This document shows positions 51,317 to 63,100 of a stretch of 64,000 nucleotides of DNA, in pieces. The position numbers and the translations under genes were made by a program. Source of the stretch: Plenodomus lindquistii (taxonomy: Eukaryota; Ascomycota; Dothideomycetes; Pleosporales; Leptosphaeriaceae); assembly GCA_025504975.1 (NCBI GenBank), contig JANUWI010000001.1, positions 2,294,001-2,358,000 on the forward strand. Direction: 5' to 3'. The notes under the pieces were generated by a model that worked only from the letters and a program-made list of their open reading frames with translations, made no database searches and had not been told where the DNA came from. The first letter of the stretch is position 1, and each line of letters begins with the position of its first letter.

Positions 51317-53806
51317 TCATATCAACTCTACGAGATCTATGTAACAGAGTCCCGGTTCTCGCCTTTTACGCTTCGACAAGTACTCTTGAACTTCGTCTAC
51401 GTGCATAAGCCCATCAACATAGCAGTCTCCGACAACTGTGTAACATCGACGCTCTAAGTCATTGTTCGGCCGCAATATGAAAGGCGTATCTCCACCCTGC
51501 AAAAGAAATATCACATCAGATGTGCTCATCCCGGCCGGCCCGAGACCCCACACTCCAGCCCTACTGTCAAAAAACCGACGCGAATTTGTCGCGGCTTTGA
51601 TGGAATCGTTCAAGCTTGCAGATATCACTTCTTGACTTCGAACATCGTGCGGTGACGGTGTAGATTCGAACAAGAATAGGCTGCGTATGGCCGTTTCGAT
51701 TTTATGTCTACGCAAGACTTGTTCTCTCTTTTGTGGAAGTTCTTCTTGTGCTTCCATCAATTTTTCCAATCGTCTGCTCTGTTCTATGTTTTCCTGAAGT
51801 CCAGTTTTGGCCCGGTTGGACAGGTTGGATGCCTGGAGCCAAGTCCTTATCTTAGCGATGGAGGCAGCTATCTCACTAGACTGAAGAGCGAACTCCAATC
51901 TGAGACTCTCCTCTCCTGCCAGTGTAATGTTCATGGCCTGCCGAAACAGATGTACAAGTTTTTCGAACGTATTGGAGTCAGCAAATTGGTCTCCAAAGAT
52001 GTTGCGATCAGAGAGGAAATCTTTGACGTCAGCAATGAAGCGATGATCCTGGACTTCGTGGTGTATACTGAGACTCAGCTCAAGGTTACTTGTGAGTGTC
52101 TGTAACTGTGAAACGACAGGAAAAGTCTGTCGGTCGAGATTTACGACTAAGAAGGGCGACATCTGCGATAGACGTGCCCAAATACAAAACGAAAGCTCGT
52201 CGGAGTGCGTAAACCTCCGGATGTTGCACTGAGAATCTGCTGCGTGTGGCAAGCGTGTGACCCCAGCACACAAGGTTTTGAAAACGCGAAGTCCTGAAAA
52301 CCCATCCATATTTTCCGTATCGTTCCGTACCTCTCGCTTGAGAAGCCAGTGCATGATGATCTCACGAGTCGAAATGGCGCTGTCGTGGAGCATGACCTGA
52401 CTTAGCTGCGACACCAAACCCACACATATTCCCCTGACGTGTAAAGACTTGTCCCGCTGTCTCACACTGTCTTCTTTTAATTCAGCTTGTGACCATGAAT
52501 TGTAGAGGCCCATTGCTTCCTTGCGCGACCGAAAACTCAGTTCTTCCGGGGCATTCCAATCGGGCACCCACGTGGGCAGGTCAAAGCGGTACTTTGTCAT
52601 TCCTACAGCATTGAGTATTGAAAGCGAGTTTGTGCTGTATATTGAATCAACGGCAGCGATCATGTGCACATTAATTTCGTCGAGGCTGTAGTCAGGTAAT
52701 ATAGGTGGTCTGTCTGACGTCCGCACCACAAGACTCAAAAGTGCGTAAACCTTATCGCGCGGGTCGGTTGCTTTTCGATCTCTAAACCTTTGCAAAAGGC
52801 CATAGAGTGACCCCTGGGCTTTGTTCTGGTGCGATCTTACGTGTAGATCCGTTGCAAAAGCACCGCGGTTTCTGACCGTGGCGTATCGGAGGTCTTCTAT
52901 ATCCTGGATTCGGTCGCTGAAATCGCCTAGCACATTGAGTGCATCGCGCGGAATCACGTTTTGTACATGCTGGCAACATGCATCAATGTGTTGAAGATAA
53001 TTCAGAGCAGCTTTTGCGAACATTATCCAAGGTGCTGAAACAGTTCCACAGAAGATTCTCACTGAGGGAGGCAATATTATTTCTTGAATCACCCATACAC
53101 GTGTCCACCAAGGGGTAAATGGTGCATGCATGAGCCTCCTGAGGTTCTCGGAAAGCGCGCATAGGCTTTGTGCCGCGTTGTTGTCGAAGTCCGAGATCTT
53201 AAATGTATCCGCGAGGTGCTCCCTGCGCGATATTGCGTCAATCAACGCAAATACGTTGACTGTTGCCGTCACTGTAGGGTCATCCGAAGGATTCGAAGGC
53301 ATTCCGGGAAGGTCAAGGGAATCCGTGCGACGGCTGATGGTAAAGTCGTGTAGTGGAGTCTCAAGTCCTCCAAATTCGAAAATCTTTGGTTGATGATTTC
53401 GCAATAAACGGCGCCCGATCCCATCACCCAGATAAACGAGTACGCCCTCACAGGAAGAGTATATTCTGCCCATCATCTGGACTTGATGAGTCTGCTCTTC
53501 CACATTCTTCTGGTTGATACAAAGTGCGTCAATCCAGAGGAGAGTCCCCGTGACCTGGCAACGAAGATGGCGTAATGCGGACTCCAGATTGATCGTGACT
53601 TCGAACTGTAAATCGTTGAGCCATATTGGACGCTTGTTATTTGGCGATCCCCAGACGTAAGATAAGGCCTGGTAGGCTGGGCGGTCCCTCAAGTTGCCGG
53701 GGAGAAGCTCGCATCGAATGTCGTCTGTCCAGTCGCCTGCTAGAATGCGCACCAGCCTGATGTCGTCGTCGCCTAACTGCCGGCTTGCGGGGTACTGGTC
53801 AGGCAT
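51317..53806 (-). CDS. HET-domain protein, het-6-like (829 aa)
   Basis: Paralog of the HET gene at 31257-33599. Intronless; the open frame extends to 53821 only through a TTG codon, so I take ATG 53806 (MPDQYPASRQLGDDDIRLVR). Core blocks: YQALSYVWGSPNNKRPIWL, INLESALRHLRCQV, LLWIDALCINQKNVEEQTHQ, MMGRIYSSCEGVLVYLGDGI. Later WWTRVWVIQEIILPPSVRI, DPRDKVYALLSLV, LPTWVPDWNAPEELS, and the end block VIFLLQGGDTPFILR with VVGDCYVDGLMHVDEVQ. It differs from its paralog by an inserted Lys/Glu/Gln-rich segment of about 60 residues near residue 640-700 (EQSRRLEKLMEAQEELPQKR), a likely coiled coil, which might alter partner choice. Incompatibility function is inferred from the family. Confidence 0.93.
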   Translation of the reverse strand: MPDQYPASRQLGDDDIRLVRILAGDWTDDIRCELLPGNLRDRPAYQALSYVWGSPNNKRPIWLNDLQFEVTINLESALRHLRCQVTGTLLWIDALCINQKNVEEQTHQVQMMGRIYSSCEGVLVYLGDGIGRRLLRNHQPKIFEFGGLETPLHDFTISRRTDSLDLPGMPSNPSDDPTVTATVNVFALIDAISRREHLADTFKISDFDNNAAQSLCALSENLRRLMHAPFTPWWTRVWVIQEIILPPSVRIFCGTVSAPWIMFAKAALNYLQHIDACCQHVQNVIPRDALNVLGDFSDRIQDIEDLRYATVRNRGAFATDLHVRSHQNKAQGSLYGLLQRFRDRKATDPRDKVYALLSLVVRTSDRPPILPDYSLDEINVHMIAAVDSIYSTNSLSILNAVGMTKYRFDLPTWVPDWNAPEELSFRSRKEAMGLYNSWSQAELKEDSVRQRDKSLHVRGICVGLVSQLSQVMLHDSAISTREIIMHWLLKREVRNDTENMDGFSGLRVFKTLCAGVTRLPHAADSQCNIRRFTHSDELSFCIWARLSQMSPFLVVNLDRQTFPVVSQLQTLTSNLELSLSIHHEVQDHRFIADVKDFLSDRNIFGDQFADSNTFEKLVHLFRQAMNITLAGEESLRLEFALQSSEIAASIAKIRTWLQASNLSNRAKTGLQENIEQSRRLEKLMEAQEELPQKREQVLRRHKIETAIRSLFLFESTPSPHDVRSQEVISASLNDSIKAATNSRRFFDSRAGVWGLGPAGMSTSDVIFLLQGGDTPFILRPNNDLERRCYTVVGDCYVDGLMHVDEVQEYLSKRKRREPGLCYIDLVELI

Positions 53807-55620
53807 ATTGATGAACCCCAAAGGTTAGTTGCAGGAGGTGATATTCGAGCAAACTTCAAATTTCTCATGTTGCGGCGACGAGGTAATCATCTTGCGACGA
53901 TAGGAGATTTATTGCATAGCCTCGTGAGGGGCATTGCCTCACCGGTCAAACTCAGCCACCACTCTGCGCGATCTCACTTGCAAGCGCTGGCCTGCATGTG
54001 CCGCTCATACCAGCCATGTCGTTTTAGGAATGAAGTCACGCAATCCCAATGAATTTGGACTGAGTTTCGATGAGTCGGAGCGGTTGTTCTGATAGACTCT
54101 TCAAAGTACTGCAGACAAAGGAGGGAAAGGGGTGGTGACGTCGTACCTCACAAATCGGGCTAGCTCACTTCCTCTTCCACTCTCTTTGCTTGACCCCTGC
54201 CATATACAACCGACACCAGAAGAGCTCTCATTGCGACAAATCATGCAAGCAACTCATATTGCATGTAGGCAGGATCAAGAACAGGAGGAATTCAAGATTT
54301 TCTCAGTGTCCTTCCTTACACTTGTCTTTGCGCTCACCACTCTAAATCTGAGCTGAGGCCCCGAACGTATGCACAATGCCGCATTGTTGGCGTGTTCAAT
54401 GGCGATTCAAAGGGGGAAATACTCACGAATCGTGATGAAGAGGCTGCTGGAGTTTCAAAACCACGAAACGCGCAGCCCACTGGTGGATCATAAAGCAAGT
54501 AAATACTTGGGGCTACTGAGAAGCAATGAATGTACGATGAATGCAGCGTAGAGGTAGTGGAACTGTCGTTTGGTAAAGCTAGTTCACGATATACGGCTGA
54601 AATTAAGCTGTGCGTGATGAGTTGGCTATTGGAGTCCTAAGAGTAGGATTGTGAGAGGCCACCACCTGTGAACGTCTAGCAAGTGCTCACGTGACCATAT
54701 AAGGACCATTCAACCTTGGGAGTGTCGGGTGTCAAATAGTCCAGCGAGCTTATCTTATACACATCAAAATACTTCAACGAGAATCACTGCATCCTTTACC
54801 TGAAATGGTTTGATGCGTTTGCAAATAAAATTCGATGGTTCTGGATGGTGTTATGCGGCAAAGCAATTTCGCACATGTCCTGGAGCAACCGATCCACCAA
54901 CACACTTCGATGCTGCGACCGACAGCATGCTGGTCACATGTTGACTTTTTCCAAGACGAGTATTAAGTATGCTTGATTTTCATGCATTTGACGGATGCAA
55001 GATGATGGAAAGGATGAGGAGAGGCACCGTGGTGATAATAACAATGACCTGGTCTAGCGCCAACGCGCGCCTTTGTACCTTGCAGAATCTAGACAAGCTT
55101 CTCCGCCACCGCTCCACCCATCACGAAGGTCACCGCCCCTCCGAACCGCATGCCAACACCCAATCTATCGCAATTGTTGCGTTCACGCCATCGACCTTCC
55201 TCTCTGATAGTGTCGCCCCTCCGCAATCTTGGGCGGGATGCAAGGCGACCAACAACGAGCCTTGTTTGACCGGGTGGCCGGTTGCTTGGTACCGCTTGGC
55301 AACGACGCTGCGTGCTTGTCACCTGCTGAATAGGGCAGCTGCAATACGCGTATCATTTAGGTCCACAGGTGTGACCACAGAGTATGGCGACGTATAAAGA
55401 TCTGGATCATCTGTTTTGCGGTGGCACGATCGCGCAGCTTTCGTCTCGTCTTTCGTGTGACGCGTTGTCTGGCCCCTGAATCGCGGTTGAGTTGTCTACA
55501 GCTGGTAGACCGCACATATCAAGTGCGCATTTCCAAGCGTCGCGATTCGATCCTTCGCTGTGGTCGAACATTCTTCAATCGCAGCTCAATCTAATTCTGC
55601 GCCGACTGCTTTCCCCTAAT
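53807..55620. other. Intergenic, no gene seen
   Basis: 1.8 kb between the divergent HET and dipeptidyl peptidase genes. Open frames of 60-142 codons overlap on both strands and show no motif. A TATA-like element lies at 55393-55398. Confidence 0.5.
55393..55398 (+). promoter_or_regulatory. Putative TATA box (TATAAA)
   Basis: About 228 bp upstream of the ATG at 55621; it implies a leader of roughly 200 bases. Confidence 0.35.
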
Positions 55621-57975
55621 ATGCGTTCATTCGCTGTCCTCGCGGCTGCGCTGCCGCTGATTCAGGCCATCGACCCTCCCCGCGTACCACACCAGCCTCT
55701 CGGAAATGGCACTAAGCGCTTGACTTACAACATCACCACCGACGCTCCTGGCCAACTGAGTCCTCAAACCAGAGCTTTCAGCTGGGTCGGTACCGGCGAA
55801 GATGGTGATTATATCTACACCGGCGCATCCGGAGACTTTATCTTTGAGAACGTAGCAACGGGCGTATCATCGACCTTCATCTCAGCCGACAAGGTGCCCG
55901 CAGACTACTGGGACTTTTTCATCTCGCCAGACGCGACTCAAGTCCTGTGGGCTGTCAACTACACCAAGCAATACCGCCATTCGTACTTTGCGGACTACCT
56001 GATCCAGGATGTTGCGACTGGGGAGACCACACCTCTTGACCCAGAATCTATCGGTGACATTCAATACGCCGAATGGAGCCCCTCTTCGTCTTCTCAGATC
56101 GCTTTCGTCAAGGGAAATGACCTCTACCTCTCCACCAACGGCACGATCACACAAATCACCGAAAGTGGTGGCCCCGACTATTTCAACGCTATTCCCGATT
56201 GGGTTTACGAGGAGGAGATCTTCGGTGACCGTTACACCCTCTGGTTCTCTCCCGATGGAGCCAAGATTGCTTTCTTGAGCTTCAACGAGACCGGCGTCGG
56301 TACATTCCGCATCCCCTACTACATCGACGATGGGGCGGAGTATGTGCCCGTGTACCCCCGCGAGCTCGAGCTACGCTATCCCAAAGTTGGCACCAAAAAC
56401 CCTACCGTAGTCTTCAATCTTCTTGATGTCGCGTCTGGCGAGGTTACTAACGTGCCTATCGATGCGTTTGAGGAGGATGATCTCGTCATCGGCGAGGTTG
56501 TTTGGCTTACTGAGGAGCACAGCAAGGTTGCTTACCGTGCTTACAACCGTGTCCAAGATCAAGAAAAGGTCGTCCTTGTTGATGTGGAGGGCGGTTCTTC
56601 AAAGGTTACTCGCGAGCGCGATGGATCTGATGGCTGGCTCGAGAACCTGATGCAGATCAGGTACATTGGCGCAGTCTCTAGCTCCAACGCAAGCTACGGC
56701 AATGCGAGCGAGTACTACCTCGATCTCTCGGATGAGAGTGGTTGGGCGCACATATATCTCTTCCCCGTTGATGGTGGCGAGAAGATCGCCTTGACTTCTG
56801 GTGAATGGGAGGTTCTTACCATTCCCAAGGTCGACTACAAGCGCGGTCTTGTGTACTACACCTCGACTGAGCACCACAGTGCTGAGTCGCATATCTACTC
56901 CGTTAGCTTCTCTGGTGAGAAGAAGGCACTTGTTGATGATAGCGTCACTGCTTTCTGGACTGGCTCATTCTCTTCCGGTGGTTCGTACTACGTTCTCCGC
57001 TACGGCGGTCCCGACGTTCCCTACCAGGAGCTTTACTCCCTCAACTCCAGCGAGCCCATCCGTACGATCGTCAACAATACCGTGCTTTACAATCGTCTGC
57101 AAGAGTACGCTCTCCCCAACATCACCTACCTTGACATGGAGCACCCCTCTGGTTACACGCTAGACGCTATGCTCCGTCTCCCCCCGAACTTCGACCCCAG
57201 CAAGAAGTATCCCCTTCTCCTGATCCCCTACGGCGGCCCCAACGCAAAGGAAGTCCAAAAGAGCTTCAACGCACTCAACTGGAAAGCCTACGTCGCCTCC
57301 GACCCTGAACTCGAATACATCACGCTTACCGTCGACGGACGCGGCACCGGCCGCAAAGGCCGCGCCTTCCGCTCTCTTGTCGCCTCCAACCTCGGCGAGC
57401 TCGAAGCCGAAGACCAAATCTGGGCGGCCAAAGAACTCGCCAAGAACCCCTGGGTCGACACCGAACACATCGGCATCTGGGGGTGGTCCTACGGCGGCTA
57501 CCTCTCTTCCAAAGTCGTCGAAGTTGGCGACCCAATCATCAGCTTCGCTTGCATCACCGCCCCCGTCTCCGACTGGCGCTTCTACGATTCCCTCTACACA
57601 GAGCGCTACATGAAGACCCCCGATCTCAACCCTGACGGCTACAACCGCTCCCGCGTCCACGACGCCAGCGGCTTCAAGACGATTGCCGGCGGCGTAGTGA
57701 TTCAACATGGTACCGGGGACGACAACGTGCACTTCCAGAATGGCGCCGCGCTGGTAGATTTGTTAATGCTGAACCGTGTTACGCCTGAGAAGATGCAGAA
57801 TACGTTCTTCACGGACAGCGACCATAGTATTAATTTCCACAATAATGGAAGGTTTCTGTACAGGCAGTTGAGTAAGAAGTTGTACGAGGAGAAGAGGAGG
57901 GTGGGCGATTCGAAGGGGGGGCATCAGTGGAGTAAGAGGAGGGCGGAGATGGAGGGGAGGGAGTGGAGGGGTTAA
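55621..57975 (+). CDS. Secreted dipeptidyl peptidase IV, S9B serine peptidase (784 aa)
   Basis: Exopeptidase that removes X-Pro or X-Ala dipeptides from N-termini outside the cell. Intronless. The signal peptide is MRSFAVLAAALPLIQA; the open frame extends 43 codons upstream, but the ATG at 55621 gives a clean secretion signal. Residues 40-500 form the beta-propeller (repeated WSP/YYLDL strands) with many N-glycosylation sequons (NGT, NYT, NAS, NNT). The DWVYEEEIF motif at 193-201 supplies the Glu pair that anchors the substrate N-terminus, diagnostic for this subfamily. The alpha/beta-hydrolase domain has the nucleophile Ser623 in GWSYGG, the acid Asp in HGTGDDNVHF (700/701) and His735 in TDSDHSINFH. 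The last 25 residues (after LYEEKRR) form a basic polar extension beyond the usual end. Confidence 0.95.
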   Translation: MRSFAVLAAALPLIQAIDPPRVPHQPLGNGTKRLTYNITTDAPGQLSPQTRAFSWVGTGEDGDYIYTGASGDFIFENVATGVSSTFISADKVPADYWDFFISPDATQVLWAVNYTKQYRHSYFADYLIQDVATGETTPLDPESIGDIQYAEWSPSSSSQIAFVKGNDLYLSTNGTITQITESGGPDYFNAIPDWVYEEEIFGDRYTLWFSPDGAKIAFLSFNETGVGTFRIPYYIDDGAEYVPVYPRELELRYPKVGTKNPTVVFNLLDVASGEVTNVPIDAFEEDDLVIGEVVWLTEEHSKVAYRAYNRVQDQEKVVLVDVEGGSSKVTRERDGSDGWLENLMQIRYIGAVSSSNASYGNASEYYLDLSDESGWAHIYLFPVDGGEKIALTSGEWEVLTIPKVDYKRGLVYYTSTEHHSAESHIYSVSFSGEKKALVDDSVTAFWTGSFSSGGSYYVLRYGGPDVPYQELYSLNSSEPIRTIVNNTVLYNRLQEYALPNITYLDMEHPSGYTLDAMLRLPPNFDPSKKYPLLLIPYGGPNAKEVQKSFNALNWKAYVASDPELEYITLTVDGRGTGRKGRAFRSLVASNLGELEAEDQIWAAKELAKNPWVDTEHIGIWGWSYGGYLSSKVVEVGDPIISFACITAPVSDWRFYDSLYTERYMKTPDLNPDGYNRSRVHDASGFKTIAGGVVIQHGTGDDNVHFQNGAALVDLLMLNRVTPEKMQNTFFTDSDHSINFHNNGRFLYRQLSKKLYEEKRRVGDSKGGHQWSKRRAEMEGREWRG

Positions 57976-60179
57976 AGCGCGTAAGAGATGGGTGGTGAGG
58001 GAATATAGTTGAGCCAATGTTAATAAGATATGATTGACCGAGGATCTTGGTGTCTTGCATTGCTGGAGAACTGTGGAGGTGCTCATATGAGATGGATCAT
58101 TTAGATGCTGGTGGTCATCCTGCGATTGTGCCTATATATCCTAGTGACAGTCTCGCACTCATGTCATCAAGCAGCTCCCAAGATGCTACAGTTTATGGCC
58201 AAAATCACGCCCGCCAGCTATTGTATCTTCCCACCAGGCGTCATAATCGCGGCGACACTCTGTGCTGCAAAGCAAGACGGCCCATATGCTTGCGCGTCGA
58301 GCGGGGGATACTTGATCGTCCAACGCGTTGAAACCATTTACACGTTTGACGTTCATGGTCGCCTTTGCGCCCATACTAGGTGTTTTATCAAGTAGCTAAA
58401 CAGGCGTCAGCACCAAGTACAGCAACTATTCGTGACCTAATATGAGTGCTGAGCTGAGCACAACAGTATGCCCAGCCAGCCATGCTAGTTGTGAGAATAT
58501 CCATTCCTCGAGGTTTCCATTCGTAGAAAGGTTGTATGAACATATCTGTCATCGTATTAAGGCTTAACATGTAATATTGGCTGAGCAGCTATCATGTGTA
58601 GTCAAAGATGAGGATGCTTGATTGTGCAGGGTTTAACGGGCCCGACTAGTTGTGGCGGAATTGACTTATTCACGCGCACCTCGCACCCAAGCTGCGAATA
58701 GTCCTCACTCACCATGCACCATTGAATCAAGATTAGACGAAGCATCTTGCATTGGGGTGTGATATCTTGAAGCTAGCTTGTCATCATATCCCCCTGCCAT
58801 TACTTTCACGTTTTGCTGTGCCTAGATACTCCCCGTTACGAAGTGTAACCTCGAACGCCCTATCGGAACTATATCGCGCCCAATATTACTGGTCTACGCT
58901 CTACTGCTTACTCTTGTCGCCCCCCTTCTTGTCCGGCTCGACCGCTTCGTTCCGGTTATTGAACTTGATGATCTTGCCGCCGAAACCGGCAAGGTTCGCC
59001 CATGGATCAGCTGCAGGTCCTGGTAGGCTGCGACTAGGGGTTGGAGCGTACATGCTGACAATACTGCGAGCGCGACGATTCGATGTAGCTAGTGCCTTGG
59101 AAGAGTTCTTTTGCTCACGATCAACTCTGTCATGTAAATAGGTGCCATGACTCTATGAGTATCATTTGTTTCATTGGAGGGGGCTTAAGTTCTCAGTAGC
59201 CGTATTTTCGATAGTCAGCAAGACAGATGTATTGGTATCCGGCTTGTCGTTGTCGTAGGGACTGGATGTAATGGGAAACACCAGCGGAGGTGAAAGGGTA
59301 TTTCACCCTGGGAGGATTTCGTAGTCATCCCTGAGAACCGCCCTGAACATCCGAATGCATGAGAAGTTTAAGTAGATATGTACTGAAGTATATATAATTT
59401 AGTGTGAATAGAGAGACTGGATGTAGCGCACATTTTGCGTTGCCTTGGGACAGGGCGGCTTTCTAAGTGCAATGAGCCATTGGCGTACCACCGCCTTGTG
59501 CCAAGAAGGCAATCGACCTCAAACTTCAGAAGCCCTTACCCATTGCCGCTTGGAAACAGCAAACCGCTCTTGCAATTCCTGGTGATTCCGTTCGCGCTTG
59601 TTGCCCCATGTAAAGCTCCTCGATCCCAAAGAGATGGAACATGCACAGCGTATGAGATGTCTCACCCTTAGCCATGTAACGAAGTCCTCCGTTTCCCTCG
59701 CACTTCTTGTCTTACCTGTGACCGCAATCGTTTGACGAAAATGTCTTCGTGACTTGACGCAGTGCATATGTAGAGCAATCACGCTTAGGCACATCGATGA
59801 TTGCAGGCTCACCAATGTCGGCGCAGATTATTTGGGTTGCGAGCGAATAGTGGAAGAGATTTGCGTCACTCTACAATATTCAGCACCTGTTGAAAGAAGC
59901 AGTGGCCTACGAGCTAAGCGCTTGACATGAATGCTGTCCAATCAAAAACGCATAGATAAGATTGCGGCAGCGAAAGGTCAAGCACACACGTGAAGCACAG
60001 AAGATCCGAAAAATTGATATACACAATTTCATTCTATTTATGCGACGCGATCCATCAGTTTACAAAAGCAACGCATACACGCAAAGCAATCCCTTCGTAA
60101 GTTCAAACATCCTCCTTCTTGTTTTAGCGCTCTTCAGTGCCAATCCCGTAATACAAGATTGGATCTGTAAGATTGCACT
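57976..60179. other. Intergenic between convergent genes, with one small ORF listed separately
   Basis: 2.2 kb between the peptidase and the large coiled-coil gene. Apart from the 50-codon frame at 58901-59053, open frames are short and without motifs. Confidence 0.5.
58901..59053 (-). CDS. Possible small basic protein (50 aa)
   Basis: Minus-strand frame MYAPTPSRSLPGPAADPWAN, then GFGGKIIKFNN, ending in a Lys/Asp/Gly-rich tail (DKKGGDKSKQ). The composition is strongly protein-like for such a short frame: Pro/Gly-rich start, one hydrophobic patch and a charged tail. The frame is open upstream of the ATG for about 30 more codons, so it could be the last exon of a longer gene. No signal peptide; family unknown. 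Confidence 0.35.
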   Translation of the reverse strand: MYAPTPSRSLPGPAADPWANLAGFGGKIIKFNNRNEAVEPDKKGGDKSKQ

Positions 60180-63100
60180 CTACTTCTTCTTACCCTTTCC
60201 TTTTCCCTTCTTCTCCGACCAGCCCTTCGACTCTGGTTTCGATTCGTTTGATACGGGCGCGGTCGGTGTCGATGCGTACTTCGATCTTCCCATGCCTAAG
60301 TAAGATACAGGGGCTTTGTTCGTGGTAGTCTGAGTTGCGGGCGTCACGACATTACCTGTGGATGGCATACCGGAAGGAGCATCAGCGCTTTTCGATGCTT
60401 CTTTTTCACCAGATACCGCTGTTGCTGCTGCGGTCGATCCTGGTGTTGCTGCTGCTGCTATCGGGACAGCTGATGTTGAAAGACCAGGCGTGGGTGCTAT
60501 AGCAGAAGCATTTTTCTTGGGGGTGCCGCCCGCAGTAGTAGTAACTGGGGCTGGTTTCGCAGCTGGCTCTTTACTCGACCCTGATTTTGGCTTCTCTGAA
60601 CCTGAGTCTTTGGCCGCATCTGTTGCGTACTTCGAGGCTGCCATGCCTTCCATGCCCCCCGCAGGCTTCGAATTGATTTCCTTTGTTGGCGTCTTTTTCA
60701 ATGGAGGAGGCTGAGCCGACACTGTTGCCGGTTGACCAGCCACCGCTGACACTGCTGGTGTGACTACTGGTGTGACCGGTACGGTTGAGGGCACGTGTGG
60801 CACGGGCACTCGGGAGGCCCTTGAGATTTTTGGTACCACTGGAGTGGCTGGTGCCGAAGACGGGACTGATCTAGAGGGCAGGACGGGAATGTTCATAAAA
60901 GAAGGCGGGGTTGAGCCGGTTTGGGTGGGTTGCATAGCCTCTGGTTGACTTGGTGTGTTGCTAGTGCGGAAAGGGGCGTTTGGCGTAAATGGCGAAGCTC
61001 CGGGGTTAAAGAAAGCAATGCGTTCCATAGGCGCCCATGGGATCGCTGCCCCCTCCGGTGTTGGATGGAAGTTAAACATCTCGGCAAGAGGCGTGTTGAT
61101 ACGTCCTTGCGACGGGACCGCCGTCGAGTTGGACACATCTGTAAGTGTAGTATCTCGTTCCTTCTCGGACTCGGACTTCGCCGAAGCTGGGAGAGCGGCG
61201 GTAACTGGAGCACCATTCCCAGCGAGATGACTCAAACCAGCAGTCTTAGCGGTGTGCTTTCTGCTCTCATCTTGTTTCCTCATCTGCTCAGCTTCTCTCG
61301 CAGCCTTCTCGTCCCTTTTAGTATGTGGTTCATACACCTGCAGACCCTTCTCCCTAGTCTCTTCCGCACACGTCTTTTGATGGGACTTATAGAATTCATC
61401 CGGAGACATGACCTTACCGCATCCCTCGTTCTCACATTTCCGGCTTACTAATTTACATGTCTTAATATGGTCCTGGAATTGGCGGCGAAAGCTGTCATGG
61501 TGGTAATCCTCTGCCGCGTTCTTCGGGTAATAATTTTTGAGACCGCAGTAGTGGCAAATCTTGAAAAGCGCCAGGTTTTTGGGCAGTTGACCACGAAGCC
61601 ATTCATTGGGATTGAACGGGACCTGACTGGCAGGTGAGGTAGGTGCTGGCGATGGGCCTGGAGCTGGCGTAGCTTGACTGAGCGTTGGGACAGGCGTAGC
61701 ATAAGTAAGCATTGGGACAGGGGTTGTCACAGGAGTTGGCCAAGATTGTCTGGGAGTTGTAACTGGAGACGGTGATACCGGGCCGAAGGACGATCGACCA
61801 GGTCTCTCAGACTTGAAGCCGCTCTTATCCCTAGCCCTAGCCAAATCGGACTTGCTGGCCCTCTTCGCAATGCTCTTCGCCGCCATATCCTGCATACACT
61901 TCATGTTATGAACGTTGTTGAACCACTCCTTCTTCATGACCTTGCGACAGCCAGCTGTCTGACATGTGTGATACTGGGACAGACAGGCTTTTATATGCTC
62001 GTGGAACTCATCACGATAACGATCCGACTCGGTGCTCTGAGCGGCGCTTGGTGTAAAGAAATGCTGACTGCAACTGCGACAGGTTGTGTAATCTGTCATG
62101 TCATCAAGCGGCGCAGGGCGTTCCCATTCGTTGGGGTTGGAGGGTCCATTTGTGGGAGTTGCCCCAGGAGCTGGTGATCCTCGGTTGGGAGATGGTACTG
62201 TAGCTTGTGGTGCTTCGCCGAAAGATGGAGTCGGGGCTGGTGAGACCAAGGGAGATTGGTGACCAGTTTCAATAGGCCCCATATCGGCTGGCTTCTTATC
62301 CTTATAAGTTGGCTGGGGGTCGGTCTTTGCTGGCGACACGGGTAAGGGACTGGCTGTAGCCGGGTGTTCCTGATCCGAAGGCTTCAACCCATCAGTCTTG
62401 GTCTCGAACTCTTCTATTGTTGTAGTGGCATCCCAGTTCTTGTCATCTTCGCTCCAATCTCTCTTTCCGGTGTTTAGAGCCGTAGTGGTAGCACCTGCAA
62501 CTACCTCACTGCTTGGCTGAGCTTGAACAGGAGTGGACGAAATGGGTGCAGTTCTCGCAACCGTCTTGGGTTGCTGCTGTAAAGCCGTCTTGGCTAGCTC
62601 TTCAGACGTCCTAGCCTTCGCAAGCTGTGCCTGCAAGTCGGCGATCTTCTGCTTCTGAGCAGCTACCTCTTTGTCCCGGCGGTCCAATTTCTTGTTGTAC
62701 TCGTCTGCCGTTTCCTGCTTCAAATTTTGCCACATGGCAGAGCTATCCTTCGATTGCTTCTTATAGTCCTGCTCACGAGTAGCCATTTCTTCCTTTAATG
62801 CCTTCTCGCGCGCATCACTTGTCTCAGAATGTGCTTTCGCAGTCGCTCTCAGTTGCGCCTCACGCTCCATGCTTGAGTCCAACTTTGCTTCCGCCTCCTT
62901 CAGTGCCGCCGCGGTTTGTTCAGCCGCTGACAGTGACTTCTTCAGCTGCTCCTCGCGAATCAAACTTGATTGGAGCTCAGATCGTGCATTCTCAAGATCT
63001 TTAATCACCTCTTTGTTCTTTGCTTCGGCGAAAATGTTGCTTGAGCGACTCTTCTCAGCTTCTTCACGCTTGGCCTTCTCGTCCTGAAGAGCGTCGCGTA

